Shown: positions 16,203 to 26,109 of the stretch, in pieces
Numbering within the stretch: position 1 is the stretch's first letter
Layout of the letters: the number at the start of each line of letters is the position of its first letter
Assembly: GCF_028771845.1 (NCBI RefSeq)
Contig: NZ_CP118270.1
Coordinates: 4,712,001 to 4,776,000, forward strand
Direction of reading: 5' to 3'
DNA from: Paenibacillus marchantiae
GTDB taxonomy: Bacteria; Bacillota; Bacilli; Paenibacillales; Paenibacillaceae
Length of the DNA: 64,000 bases
Notes under the pieces: generated by a model
Told to the model about the DNA's origin: nothing
Databases searched by the model: none
What the model saw: only the letters and a program-made list of their open reading frames with translations
Position numbers and translations under genes: made by a program

Positions 16203-17393
16203 CTATTTAAGCTGTACCGGAATTTCCTTAACGCCTCGAACTATCATGCCGGGTCTCCATTCAAGTTCATTAACATCCGTCTGCAGCTGCATATCAGGAA
16301 AGCGGCGAAGCAGCGTATTAATGGCAATCTCGCCTTCCAGTCGCGCGAGAGGGGCTCCCAGACAGAGGTGAATGCCTTTGCCAAAGGCCAAATGTGCGCT
16401 CTTCTCGCGAGTGATATCAAAAACATCGGCATCCTTAAATTTCGCTTCATCCCGATTGGCTGAATCCAGCGCTACAATAACAATTTCGCCTTCAGCGATG
16501 TGATGTCCATGAAATTCAATGTCCTCGGATGCCCAGCGGGATGTGCTGAACTCAACCGGTCCGTTATAACGCAGCATTTCTTCTACGGCGTTATGGATTA
16601 ATTCAGGCTGCTTGATCAACAGGTCGCGTTGCTCCGGGTGCTCCAATAGAGCGAGTACACCATTACCGATCAGGTTAACGGTTGTTTCGTGTCCGGCGAT
16701 GATCAGCAGAGCAACTACACCGAGCAGTTCCTTTTCAGTGAGTTGTTCTCCAGATTCTTCTGCTACAACGAGCTGGCTGATCAGATCGTCACCCGGCTGA
16801 TCGCGTACTTTGGCAAACCAAGCATTCAGGTAATCAATGAATTCCTTGGCATGCTTCTCAAACACTTCGGAATGCTCTGCACTTGTCGCATCGATGATGG
16901 AATTGGACCACAGACGAAATTTGTCCTGATCTTCAAGAGGTACGCCCAGGATCTCGCTGATCACAATGATCGGTAATGGAAAAGCAAACTCATCAATCAG
17001 ATTCATCTTATCCTGAGAATTGAGATTATCCAGAAGATCGTCAGCAATATCTTGAATATGGCTTCTCATGCCCTCAATCAATCTGGGAGTAAAAGCCTTC
17101 TGTACGAGTCCACGTAACCGGCGATGATCAGGTGGATCGGAAAAAAGCATGTTATGCACGAATATATTTTGTTGATCGGGTCCATAACGTTTGACTACAT
17201 CCTTACTGAAACGGTTGTCTTTTAATACTTCGACTGCATCCTCATATCGGCTAATAATCCAACCGAAATCACCCTGAGGGAACAGGATTCTGTAAATGGG
17301 ATCATTCTGTCTCAGCTTTTCATATACGGGGTAAGGGTTCTGAGTAAATTCTCTGGTGAAGAACTCAGGCTGTGAAGTTTCATTAGTACTCAA
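16203..17393 (-). CDS. Cytochrome P450, CYP107-like
   Basis: A soluble heme monooxygenase of 396 aa, normal for bacterial P450s. It shows the I-helix oxygen-activating motif IIAGHETTVNLIGNG, the K-helix EEMLR, and the heme loop FGKGIHLCLGAPLARLEGE with the iron ligand Cys344. No redox partner (ferredoxin or flavodoxin) gene is nearby. The start is TTG at 17393, behind AGAGGAG with 9 bases spacing; no better ATG exists. It is clearly similar to the second P450 at 56191-57417, so they are paralogues. Substrates of this class include fatty acids, terpenoids and polyketides; none is indicated here. Confidence 0.93.
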   Translation of the reverse strand: MSTNETSQPEFFTREFTQNPYPVYEKLRQNDPIYRILFPQGDFGWIISRYEDAVEVLKDNRFSKDVVKRYGPDQQNIFVHNMLFSDPPDHRRLRGLVQKAFTPRLIEGMRSHIQDIADDLLDNLNSQDKMNLIDEFAFPLPIIVISEILGVPLEDQDKFRLWSNSIIDATSAEHSEVFEKHAKEFIDYLNAWFAKVRDQPGDDLISQLVVAEESGEQLTEKELLGVVALLIIAGHETTVNLIGNGVLALLEHPEQRDLLIKQPELIHNAVEEMLRYNGPVEFSTSRWASEDIEFHGHHIAEGEIVIVALDSANRDEAKFKDADVFDITREKSAHLAFGKGIHLCLGAPLARLEGEIAINTLLRRFPDMQLQTDVNELEWRPGMIVRGVKEIPVQLK

Positions 17394-17468
17394 ATGGTTA
17401 ATCTCCTCTCATCAAAAGCTCGTAATGTTACGAATCTTATCTGAGGGATTATATGTTAAGGCAAGTAG

Positions 17469-17639
17469 CTTCATACGAAAAGCCTGCATCACTATATATT
17501 CAATATTGGAACGATTGAAACCATGTTTTTGACTAAGAGATATGGTATGAAAAGCTTCATATTATACATACTTTAGCTGCTTGAACCATATTACGGAGCG
17601 TTTAATGAACTATAGGGACGTATGGCCTATAATATGAAG
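17469..17639 (+). repeat. Cluster of CTTCATA/TATGAAG repeats upstream of the MoxR operon
   Basis: CTTCATA occurs at 17469 and 17555, TATGAA at 17546 and 17633. The longest pair is CTTCATATTATA (17555-17566) and its perfect complement TATAATATGAAG (17628-17639), 61 bases apart; TATGAAAAGCTTCATA (17546-17561) is itself palindromic. This lies in the 482-base gap (17394-17875) between the divergent P450 and MoxR genes; no gene or known RNA element is visible there. It could be a regulator-binding array or a large stem. Confidence 0.45.
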
Positions 17640-17875
17640 TTTTCTACTACAACAACGTGGATTCAACTTAGTTTTGAATGCAGTCGCCATAATGCAGCGA
17701 TATAAGTAATTCACAATTATGCTACGAACTATGTCCATTGGCTCAGGAAGAATGCCGATAAGAAGGACGTTTCAACCATTTTTGGCGTTTTCTACGTTCG
17801 TTCAAAGGCTGCTGTGATAAGATAAAGCTTAATAAGAACATACGATCTGTTTATGCGAGAGGAGAAACCTTGACG

Positions 17876-18976
17876 ATGGAGATGCTTAAGCCGCCCGCCG
17901 AGACACTATATGAGACAGAATTAAGGGCACTGCGAGAAGAAGATACGGGAAAACGCCCTCCAAACTGGCTGTTGTCCCCTACATATGTGCGTGATTTTAT
18001 TATTGGCAGGGATAAACCAGCCATATTGGATGGAGAAGAGATCACGATTACGAGAAAATTTTATGGCAACGATGTGCTCATTGAACGTGCAGTAGTGACA
18101 CTGGCAGGCAATCGTGGCTTGATGCTGGTAGGGGAGCCTGGGACAGCCAAGACTATGCTCAGTGAATTGCTAACCGCAGCCATTTCAGGTACCAGCCTAA
18201 ACACAATTCAGGGTACGGCAGGTACAACCGAAGACATGATTAAATATTCCTGGAATTATGCCATGCTGCTGGATAAGGGCCCGTCCGAAGCCGCACTTGT
18301 GCCCTCACCTTTGTATAACGGAATGAAGAAAGGAATTCTTACTCGTTTTGAGGAGATTACACGTTGCCCCGCTGAAGCACAGGACAGCCTGATCAGTATT
18401 CTGAGTGACAAGGTAATGAGTATACCTGAGCTGGATGGTGGTGTGCTGTTTGCCAAACCAGGGTTTAACGTGATTGCTACGGCGAACATTCGCGATAAAG
18501 GTGTCAATGAAATGAGTGGTGCGCTGAAGCGCCGTTTCAATTTTGAGACGATCAAACCGATCAGCAGTGTGAAAATGGAAGCCAAGATTATTGAATCCCA
18601 GGCGCGAAGCCTATTATTACATAGCGGAATAGACACCGAGATTAATTCGGATGTGGTTGAATTGCTGGCCACGACATTTATGGAGCTTCGCACAGGAACG
18701 ACGCGGGAAGGTTACAAGTTGGATACGCCCCAAGCGTCCATGAGTACGGCTGAAGCCGTATCTGTTTATGTACAGAGTGCAATGACTTCCTATTATTACG
18801 AAGACAAGGGAATCGCATTGGATCGGCTGGTGCAAAACATGTTGGGGACGATAGCGAAAGAAAGCGACAAGGATCTGTCCATCCTCAAAACCTACTTCTC
18901 TAAGGTCGTGAAGGAGCGGTCCAGAGAAGAGGGAATTTGGAAGGATTACTACGAGGAAAAGAAATGGATCGGTTAA
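17876..18976 (+). CDS. yehL: MoxR-type AAA+ ATPase (YehL-like)
   Basis: MoxR ATPases act as chaperones that remodel or activate partner proteins, usually with a VWA protein. This 366-aa member has Walker A GEPGTAKT (residues 86-93), a Walker B-type strand ending ILTRFEEITR, sensor 1 VIATANIRD, and an arginine pair in GALKRRF. The C-terminal part is helical (lid domain). A TTG at 17870 is an alternative start closer to the ribosome site AGAGGAG (17858-17864); I prefer the ATG. It is the first gene of an operon whose members correspond to E. coli yehL, yehM, yehP, yehI and yehQ. Its stop overlaps the next gene by 13 bases, showing translational coupling. Confidence 0.9.
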   Translation: MEMLKPPAETLYETELRALREEDTGKRPPNWLLSPTYVRDFIIGRDKPAILDGEEITITRKFYGNDVLIERAVVTLAGNRGLMLVGEPGTAKTMLSELLTAAISGTSLNTIQGTAGTTEDMIKYSWNYAMLLDKGPSEAALVPSPLYNGMKKGILTRFEEITRCPAEAQDSLISILSDKVMSIPELDGGVLFAKPGFNVIATANIRDKGVNEMSGALKRRFNFETIKPISSVKMEAKIIESQARSLLLHSGIDTEINSDVVELLATTFMELRTGTTREGYKLDTPQASMSTAEAVSVYVQSAMTSYYYEDKGIALDRLVQNMLGTIAKESDKDLSILKTYFSKVVKERSREEGIWKDYYEEKKWIG

Positions 18977-21366
18977 GAGGAAAAGCGGATCTGGATGTTG
19001 CCCAGTTAAAGACGCTATTTGAGTCCCAGGTGTATAACCTGAACAACGGAACGCTTTATTTTCCCATACGCCATCATAGTCCAGCCTGTTCCTATCATTT
19101 GCTGCGATTGATTGAAGAATACAAGCCGGGCATCATTCTTATCGAAGGACCTGAGAGCGGCAATCCATTACTTCAAGTTCTGGCTGATGAGGCGACCATA
19201 CCTCCTGTTAGTCTTTACTACACCTATGAGAGTGAAGAGGAGAGAGCGGCCTGTTATTATCCGATGCTTCGTTACTCTCCTGAATATGTAGCGCTCAAAG
19301 AAGCAGCTCGGCTGAGCATCCCTGCAACTTTTATTGACCTGGATTATCATCATTTCTCTAAGCCCAACAAGGCAGAACATCGGGAGAGGTCCATTCAAGA
19401 CGAGACTTTGCTCGCAGGGTCTGAGTTTATCCACCGTTTATGTCAGAAAACAAACTGCCGAAGTTTCGATGAATTGTGGGAGAACGTATTTGAGATTGGT
19501 GGTCTGGAGAAGTCAACACAGGCATTTGTACAGGATGTATTCACGTACTGTACCTTATCCCGGATGTGTTATTCAGCGGAGCGCTTGCACAGTACAGGTG
19601 ATTTGGTAAGAGAAGCTCATATGAGAAGTCGTATTAAACAGGCTGGGCAAGAGCATGAACGTGTGCTTGTTATCACTGGCGGATTTCATACGTATGGACT
19701 GCTGATACCCGAGAATCATGGGACGGACTCAGAAGAGATGACGTTGCAAAAGCATACGAAGGCTCAGAATTCGGTGCATCAGCAGATGTATCCCATGGTC
19801 TACACGTTTGCCGAAGCGGATCGGCTGAATGGGTATGCAAGCGGCATGCCTTACGTGAATTATTACGAACAGATCTGGACCCAGCTGCTCCGGCAAAAGA
19901 GCTCCGTGTATAATTTGACCGCTTTGGACTTGTTATCACGACTAACCCGCAAGCTGAGGGAAGGACATGAACATGTATCAACCAGCGATGCTATTGAGGC
20001 GTACAGTATGGTTCAGGGACTCGCAGGACTGAGAGGAAAAAGGGAAGGCGGAGTCTATGAGCTGATGGATGCAACACTTTCTTCCTTTGTTAAGGGTGAA
20101 CTTACGTTAGCTTCAGACAAACCTCTGCAAGAACTACACAGATTGCTAACCGGAGATGTCATCGGAAAAGTAGCTCCCAACCCATTCAGTATTCCGATCG
20201 TTGAGGATTTCAAAGAACGTTGTACAGAATCAAAACTTCAAATTCGCACTACTGGCCAACATAAGAAAATACTTGATTTATATGCCAAACCAGATCATCG
20301 TCGGCAAAGTCAATTGTTTCAATGTATGGTCTATCTCGTTCCGGATTTCGCGAAGCGACAATCGGGCCCGGATTGGATTGCACAGCGCGACATGAACCTT
20401 GTTCGGGAGACGTGGGTATATACCTATTCATCCAGAATTGAGGCTCGATTAATCGAAAACTCGCTCTATGGAGGCACAATTCGGGAAGCCGCTACGCGCA
20501 AGATGGAAGAGGAAATGCAGGGAATACCGGATCATCACAGCGGTGACCTCACCAAATCCATGCTTCTGGCTCTGCTCATGGGCCTGCAGGATACCGCAAT
20601 GAAGCTGTATGAACAAGTGAAGTCAGCGCTCCGAAAGGATGGGAATTTCTTGTCGTTGTGCGGAAGTCTGCATATTTTGAATCGAATTCAGCAGCATCGC
20701 AGACTTCTTGGGTTGTCTGAGGAACAGCAGCTTCTCAACCTCGTGTCCGAAGCCTATAACAATGCCGTGGACAAACTGATGCAGCTCTCAAGAACGAATC
20801 CGGATGAACATGAAGCGATTGTCCAGGGACTGAAGCTGCTTGCCATGCTGGCAGAATCGTCCGAAGAGCATTTTCGGGATGACCCATTCAGAGCACACCT
20901 GGATGAACTTCTGTCAGACAGCCAGCTTCCGGCACAGCTGGAGGGGGTGTGTATTGCCATATCTTCAGGACTTGGCGACAGGCATAGAGAAGAGATCGTG
21001 GATCGAGCACGTGCATATATCCGGGGATCGCAGGAACAGACTCGCCAGACTGCACTTTATCTACAGGGCGTGTTCTCTGTAGCACGGGACGCTTTTTTGT
21101 ATGAAGATCAGCTTTTATCGGAGTTGAACTATATGATTGAGCAGCTTGATTATGAAGAGTTTATTCGCATGATCCCTGAACTTCGTTTGGCGTTTACATA
21201 CTTTACTCCCATGGAGACAGGCCTGATTGCGGATCGGGTTGCGAACTTGCATCAGGTAGAGAACGAAGAGATGTCATGGCCTTCCGTTGACGAGCGATTG
21301 CTGATCCAGACGAAAACATGGGATGAAGCCCTTCGGAAGGAGTTTGACGCATGGAAGCTGATCTGA
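18964..21366 (+). CDS. DUF5682-type large protein (YehM-like)
   Basis: The 800-aa cytoplasmic protein has no known reaction. The N-terminal third has conserved-looking polar motifs: IRHHSPACSYHL at residues 35-46, IEGPESG at 60-66 and ITGGFHTYG near 237-245. Paired Glu/His signatures of this kind recall the EreA/ChaN/TIKI hydrolase superfamily, which is an inference. The remaining two thirds are mostly helical, with repeats such as LLMGLQDTAMKLYEQVK. It starts within the MoxR gene and its last 16 bases overlap the VWA gene, so the three are made together. A TTG at 18937 is the longer possible start; the ATG at 18964 after ACGAGGAAA is preferred. Confidence 0.78.
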   Translation: MDRLRGKADLDVAQLKTLFESQVYNLNNGTLYFPIRHHSPACSYHLLRLIEEYKPGIILIEGPESGNPLLQVLADEATIPPVSLYYTYESEEERAACYYPMLRYSPEYVALKEAARLSIPATFIDLDYHHFSKPNKAEHRERSIQDETLLAGSEFIHRLCQKTNCRSFDELWENVFEIGGLEKSTQAFVQDVFTYCTLSRMCYSAERLHSTGDLVREAHMRSRIKQAGQEHERVLVITGGFHTYGLLIPENHGTDSEEMTLQKHTKAQNSVHQQMYPMVYTFAEADRLNGYASGMPYVNYYEQIWTQLLRQKSSVYNLTALDLLSRLTRKLREGHEHVSTSDAIEAYSMVQGLAGLRGKREGGVYELMDATLSSFVKGELTLASDKPLQELHRLLTGDVIGKVAPNPFSIPIVEDFKERCTESKLQIRTTGQHKKILDLYAKPDHRRQSQLFQCMVYLVPDFAKRQSGPDWIAQRDMNLVRETWVYTYSSRIEARLIENSLYGGTIREAATRKMEEEMQGIPDHHSGDLTKSMLLALLMGLQDTAMKLYEQVKSALRKDGNFLSLCGSLHILNRIQQHRRLLGLSEEQQLLNLVSEAYNNAVDKLMQLSRTNPDEHEAIVQGLKLLAMLAESSEEHFRDDPFRAHLDELLSDSQLPAQLEGVCIAISSGLGDRHREEIVDRARAYIRGSQEQTRQTALYLQGVFSVARDAFLYEDQLLSELNYMIEQLDYEEFIRMIPELRLAFTYFTPMETGLIADRVANLHQVENEEMSWPSVDERLLIQTKTWDEALRKEFDAWKLI

Positions 21367-22541
21367 ATGAGCTCAATACAACCAAGGAAATGGTGAAAGA
21401 CAATGCAGAGCTGAATCGGGCGGAAACCTTAAACCGTTGGCGCCTTATTCTAGGTGAATCTGCCGAAGAAGGACTGTCGAATGCAGAAGACTACTCCCCT
21501 GATGATTTTAAATATACCGAAGTCGATGAGATTCTCGGATATCTGTATAATCGCGAATACGGTGAAGAGCAGGGTTACAGAAAAGGGGGAGGAAGGGGCC
21601 CCTCGGATCTTACCGTCCCCAAATGGTTGCATAAGGTCAGGGAACTGTTCCCGAAATCAACGGTAGAAATTCTGGAGAAACAGGCGCTTGACCGTTATGG
21701 CCTAACGGAATTGTTAACGGACAAAAAGCTGCTCGAATCCCTCGAACCCAATATGAACCTACTCAAGAACATTATGCAATTTAAAGGACGAATGAAAGGC
21801 GACGTATTAAAGAGCGCCAAGGAAATCGTACGAGTCGTGGTTGAAGATCTGCGACGCAAACTGGAATCTCAGACCAGAGCAAGCATTATGGGGAAACGCA
21901 GCCGTTATGCATCCAGTTCGGTGCGTTCCTTGCGCAATTTGAATTTCAAGCAGACGATTACCAAGAACTTGAAGAACTATGATAAAAACAATCGAAGATT
22001 TGTAATTGATCGTCTATATTTTGACGGGAATATCCAGTCTCACAACAAGTGGGACATCATCATTGGTGTGGATGAGAGCGGAAGCATGTTGGATTCAGTG
22101 ATATACAGTTCGGTGATGGCCAGCATTTTCTATCGCCTGAATGCACTGCGAACGAAATTGTTCATTTTTGACACACAGGTTGTCGATTTGAGTGACAGGC
22201 TGGAAGATCCGGTAGATGTGCTTATGAATGTGCAGCTTGGCGGGGGAACGCATATTACCAAGGCACTCCGTTATGGTGAAACGTTAATCGAAAATCCTGG
22301 GAAAACGATATACATTCTCGTTAGTGATTTAGAGGAAGGTTACCCGATCCAGCACATGTATAAAGCATGTAAGGATATTCTGGATACGGGCTGCAAATTG
22401 CTTGTGCTGACCGCACTCGATTTTAACGGAGATACCGTGTACAACAAACATGCTGCGCAGACGTTATCCAATATGGGTGCACATGTAGCTGCGATTACGC
22501 CCAATGAATTGGCAGACTGGATTGGCGAAATTATTACTTAA
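21351..22541 (+). CDS. yehP: VWA-domain protein (YehP-like)
   Basis: The 396-aa protein ends in a von Willebrand A domain with a complete metal-binding (MIDAS) site: DESGS at residues 241-245, threonine in LGGGTHITKAL near 300, and aspartate in VSDLEEG near 326. The N-terminal 200 residues are helical and charged, with a basic segment (MGKRSRYASSSVRSLRNLNFKQTITKNLKN) preceding the VWA domain. VWA proteins paired with MoxR ATPases usually serve as adaptors that bind the ATPase and its client. Its position directly after the MoxR and DUF5682 genes, with overlapping ends, supports such a complex. Confidence 0.9.
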   Translation: MEADLNELNTTKEMVKDNAELNRAETLNRWRLILGESAEEGLSNAEDYSPDDFKYTEVDEILGYLYNREYGEEQGYRKGGGRGPSDLTVPKWLHKVRELFPKSTVEILEKQALDRYGLTELLTDKKLLESLEPNMNLLKNIMQFKGRMKGDVLKSAKEIVRVVVEDLRRKLESQTRASIMGKRSRYASSSVRSLRNLNFKQTITKNLKNYDKNNRRFVIDRLYFDGNIQSHNKWDIIIGVDESGSMLDSVIYSSVMASIFYRLNALRTKLFIFDTQVVDLSDRLEDPVDVLMNVQLGGGTHITKALRYGETLIENPGKTIYILVSDLEEGYPIQHMYKACKDILDTGCKLLVLTALDFNGDTVYNKHAAQTLSNMGAHVAAITPNELADWIGEIIT

Positions 22542-22589
22542 TGGTTATATACAAGATCATTTATAAACTTATTCAAGGAGGAATGTGTA

Positions 22590-25500
22590 ATGTTAACCGC
22601 AGACCGTGCAGTAGAAGCTTTGGTGGAGAAGTTTGCAGAGGTGTGTTCCAATGAATATTCGTTGAAAACGGACCGGAGTTCGGAAATCATTGATTATGTG
22701 ATGGGAACGACGGATAAGTTTCCTGATATGATGGGAGGTTCCAGCCATTATGCGTACCAGACGATAGAAGTACTCATGAAAATTGCCAAAAAAGATGACG
22801 GAGACATCTTTTTTCGAGCGGGAGCCATTGTAATTCATATGGAATCCAATTATTCCAGAAGAAATTCGTGGAGAACCGATGGTTTTACGCTCTGCCTTGG
22901 AAACGACTCGGAAGCTTATGGACTGAGTGGAAAGAGCAAAACCAATGATCGGATGGGCGGTTTGCTGTCCCGTTTGGAGAAAATCAATCGCTATGCTGGA
23001 GAGAAGGAAATTTTGGATGAATTAAAGAGCAGACTGAAGGGGAATTTCCATGATGTAATCAATGGAATGATACTCCTTCGACTCTATTCATATCTCAATG
23101 ATAGCCCTTCTCATCTTGCCCAGGTACAACAGTTCACTCAATCTCTGCCTGCATTATTTCAACACGTGATGACCCATGATACAAGTAAGCTGCGGAACGA
23201 ATTGCGTACATTGATTGAGCCACTGGTGGTTTGCAATTTTCAAACAAAACATAACAAATCTGCATATGAATTAAATGATGAATTTCTCCGGGAGAAGCAT
23301 AATCAGGTTATAGCTGAGAACTATTCGAACACTTCTCTTTCCAAAAAGGAGCAACTGTCTTACAGTGAGTTCGACAAGACGATGATCCTTTTGAGTAATG
23401 CTTTGTTATATTTGGTTAACATCAGTGGCGGCAAACAACGTTTCCTTGAAAACAATAGTGAGACCGGTCTTATTTTGCTCGAAGCCATAAACCAATTACA
23501 TGAGATCTATCCACTTGAAGTTCGGCGCTATTTGTTAAGTATGGATACAAGAACGAAAAATGCCAACGAATTGCTGTCAGGGCTGGTGCCCCTGGACGAG
23601 CCATATCAGCTCATCGAAATGTTGCGTAATGAACTCGAATCGTACACCATACCATGGCAATTTCTGCAATCAACGATTGTGAATGATCCGGAACAAGCAA
23701 TTCGTGCATACCACATATTAAAACCCCCATTCCTCAAATTGTGTATTCAAAAAGTGCTGGAGGATCATGGAATCACAGTGCCAGATGTGGATGAAACGGT
23801 TGAACAAGCCGTATTCAGCGCTCTACGACATCCATTAGATGGAGGCAGACAGGGACTTGCGATTGCACGATATTTGAACGGTGAAAGCTCCTTTGAAGAA
23901 TACTGGGAAGATCCGAATAGTCGAGGACTGTTTAATAACCTGAATCGTGACAAAAGGCGTGTTCATAACTTGATCAGTATTAGTTTCCTGCCTTTGAATT
24001 CGGAGGCGATGCGTCGGTTCGTGATTCTAACCACGTATCCCGAGTGGACACTGGATATCGTTTCTGATATGTATCAATCTTACGCGTTTAGCGGTGAGAA
24101 GCTGTTGGAACTTTACGGCCAAGATCCAGAGGTAAAACAAGAGAAATTGCTGTCCAGTCTGATTTCTCTCAACGGTATGACCGATTATAAGTACAAATCG
24201 ATGCCTCAGGATGAATATCGACGGATCATTCAGCAAAATCTGGACTTTGCTCTGGGACAGTACAAGAAACTGCCCACGGACACGCGTATCTTAATTTTGG
24301 AAATCACCTTTGAACAACGTCACGAGCTATCGACTAAACAGGTAGCTGAAGCGATTCGTGCTGGATTGCAGGATTCATCCAAAAAGGCAAATGGCGTGGC
24401 GTTATCTGAATTCAATCGGATTCCTGACCAGGACTTATATACGGCAATATACCGGTCGGAGAAAAAAACGGGTGTGAAAGAAATGGCTCTGAGCGCCATC
24501 CGCAGTTTGGATCATAGCAAGGATATATACCTTGAGCTTCTGAAGGGTGAGAAGTCTGCCGAATGGAAGAACCTGATTCAAATTCTGCTGGATACCGCGG
24601 ATCAAAGCCCAGAGTATGCTCATGCGGCGCTTGCAGATCAGGCAGATGCCAAAAAGCTGACCAGACTAAGCTGGTTGTCCTTGAACGATCTTCCTTCTCT
24701 GATACGTTCAGAGGACAATCAACCATTAGATGATCGAATCAAGCAATATATCTTGGTGCAATCAATAGATCATACATCTGCGCCGAACGAAAGACTGAAT
24801 GAACTACGTGAGTATGTAAGCCAGGAATCGCTCGCAAGGTTTGCGAGCGAGCTGCTACAGTTATGGATTCAGGAGAGTGCCTCTGCGAAAGAGAAGTGGG
24901 TAATGTACCTCTCGGCACTCTTTGGCGATACTCAAATTGTGAATATATTGGCTCCCCAAATTAAGGAATGGACAGAAAACAGCCGAGGCGCCATTGCAGC
25001 TGATGCTGTAAAAGTACTGGCCTATCTTAAGGAACCTTCTGCTCTTATGGCGATTGACAAGATTAAACGCAGTGTGAAGAACCGCCAGGTTAAGGGTGCG
25101 GCTGAAGAAGCGTTGCAGCTGGCAGCGGAAAATTTGGGACTCTCCTCGGAACAATTGGAAGATCGACTCGTCACCACACTTGGTTTTGATAAGAATGGAA
25201 CGATGCAGCTGAGCTACGGGGAGCGTTCATTCCTGATTAAAGTGAATGGAGATATGCAGGTCGTTGTTGTAAATGAAGAAACGGGTAAATCTGTGAAGAG
25301 TCTACCTGCTCCTGCACAGAAAGATGATGCTGAACTTGCAGCACAATCTAAGGCGCGTTTCACACAATTGAAGAAGGATCTCAAAACAATGGTTAACATC
25401 CAGGCGCAACGTCTGGAAGAATCTTTGTCAAAACAACGGCTGTGGTCGGCTGATGAGTGGACAGCATTGTTTTTACAGAATGTAATCATGCAGAAATTTG

Positions 25501-26105
25501 CTGTAGGTCTGATATGGGGCACATATGAAGATGGTCAGTTGGTCACCACATTCCGTTATATGGAGGATGGCACGTTTAATACCGTCGATGAGGATGAATA
25601 TGAGCTGCCTTCGGGATCGCTGGTGGGATTGATTCATCCACTCGAACTTGACCAATCTACGCTCGAAGGATGGAAAACGCAGCTGGAGGATTATGAGATC
25701 AAGCAGCCGTTTGAGCAGCTGAATCGTCAAATTCATGTGCCTGAGGATGAAGACAAAAACAAGGTTGAATATGACCGCTTGCCGGAGTCTGATTTCTCTC
25801 CCACCGCATTCCCCAAAGCATTGGAGAAATACGGATGGATCAAAGGTCCAGCACAGGATGGCGGCTGGTATCATGAATTTTACAAAGAATATGGAGATCT
25901 TATCGCAGAACTGCGCTTCAGTGGTACCAGCATTTCATATTATGAAGGATTGGAAGATATCACGCTGGAATCTCTGCACTTCTTTAAACCTGGCAGTCAG
26001 AAACACTATTATTATAGCGATCACAAGTCCATTGCTTTGGGTGAAATTGCAGGTCGTGTGTTCAGTGAGACGATCTATGATATTTTAAGAGCGTCAGGAC
26101 GTTGA
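22590..26105 (+). CDS. yehI: DUF4132 giant protein (YehI/MolR-like)
   Basis: The 1171-aa protein is close in length to E. coli YehI (about 1210 aa, formerly called MolR). The C-terminal DUF4132 region is recognisable from FAVGLIWGTYEDGQLVTTFR through LVGLIHPLELDQSTLEGW to DYEIKQPFEQLNRQIH (about residues 970-1050). The middle is a long helical solenoid, with HEAT-like turns such as KEPSALMAIDKIKRSVKNRQVKGAAEEAL before it. There is no signal peptide or membrane helix. Biochemical function is unknown; earlier links to molybdate metabolism in E. coli are weak. It has its own strong ribosome site (AAGGAGGAATG) 48 bases after the VWA gene. Confidence 0.88.
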   Translation: MLTADRAVEALVEKFAEVCSNEYSLKTDRSSEIIDYVMGTTDKFPDMMGGSSHYAYQTIEVLMKIAKKDDGDIFFRAGAIVIHMESNYSRRNSWRTDGFTLCLGNDSEAYGLSGKSKTNDRMGGLLSRLEKINRYAGEKEILDELKSRLKGNFHDVINGMILLRLYSYLNDSPSHLAQVQQFTQSLPALFQHVMTHDTSKLRNELRTLIEPLVVCNFQTKHNKSAYELNDEFLREKHNQVIAENYSNTSLSKKEQLSYSEFDKTMILLSNALLYLVNISGGKQRFLENNSETGLILLEAINQLHEIYPLEVRRYLLSMDTRTKNANELLSGLVPLDEPYQLIEMLRNELESYTIPWQFLQSTIVNDPEQAIRAYHILKPPFLKLCIQKVLEDHGITVPDVDETVEQAVFSALRHPLDGGRQGLAIARYLNGESSFEEYWEDPNSRGLFNNLNRDKRRVHNLISISFLPLNSEAMRRFVILTTYPEWTLDIVSDMYQSYAFSGEKLLELYGQDPEVKQEKLLSSLISLNGMTDYKYKSMPQDEYRRIIQQNLDFALGQYKKLPTDTRILILEITFEQRHELSTKQVAEAIRAGLQDSSKKANGVALSEFNRIPDQDLYTAIYRSEKKTGVKEMALSAIRSLDHSKDIYLELLKGEKSAEWKNLIQILLDTADQSPEYAHAALADQADAKKLTRLSWLSLNDLPSLIRSEDNQPLDDRIKQYILVQSIDHTSAPNERLNELREYVSQESLARFASELLQLWIQESASAKEKWVMYLSALFGDTQIVNILAPQIKEWTENSRGAIAADAVKVLAYLKEPSALMAIDKIKRSVKNRQVKGAAEEALQLAAENLGLSSEQLEDRLVTTLGFDKNGTMQLSYGERSFLIKVNGDMQVVVVNEETGKSVKSLPAPAQKDDAELAAQSKARFTQLKKDLKTMVNIQAQRLEESLSKQRLWSADEWTALFLQNVIMQKFAVGLIWGTYEDGQLVTTFRYMEDGTFNTVDEDEYELPSGSLVGLIHPLELDQSTLEGWKTQLEDYEIKQPFEQLNRQIHVPEDEDKNKVEYDRLPESDFSPTAFPKALEKYGWIKGPAQDGGWYHEFYKEYGDLIAELRFSGTSISYYEGLEDITLESLHFFKPGSQKHYYYSDHKSIALGEIAGRVFSETIYDILRASGR

Positions 26106-26109
26106 TCAC

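Noticed and set aside
13934..17393. Arsenic resistance operon suggested by an ArsR-type regulator beside a membrane transporter
   Set aside because: The transporter is an MFS protein, not ArsB or Acr3, no arsenate reductase is present, and the regulator lacks the metal-binding motif.
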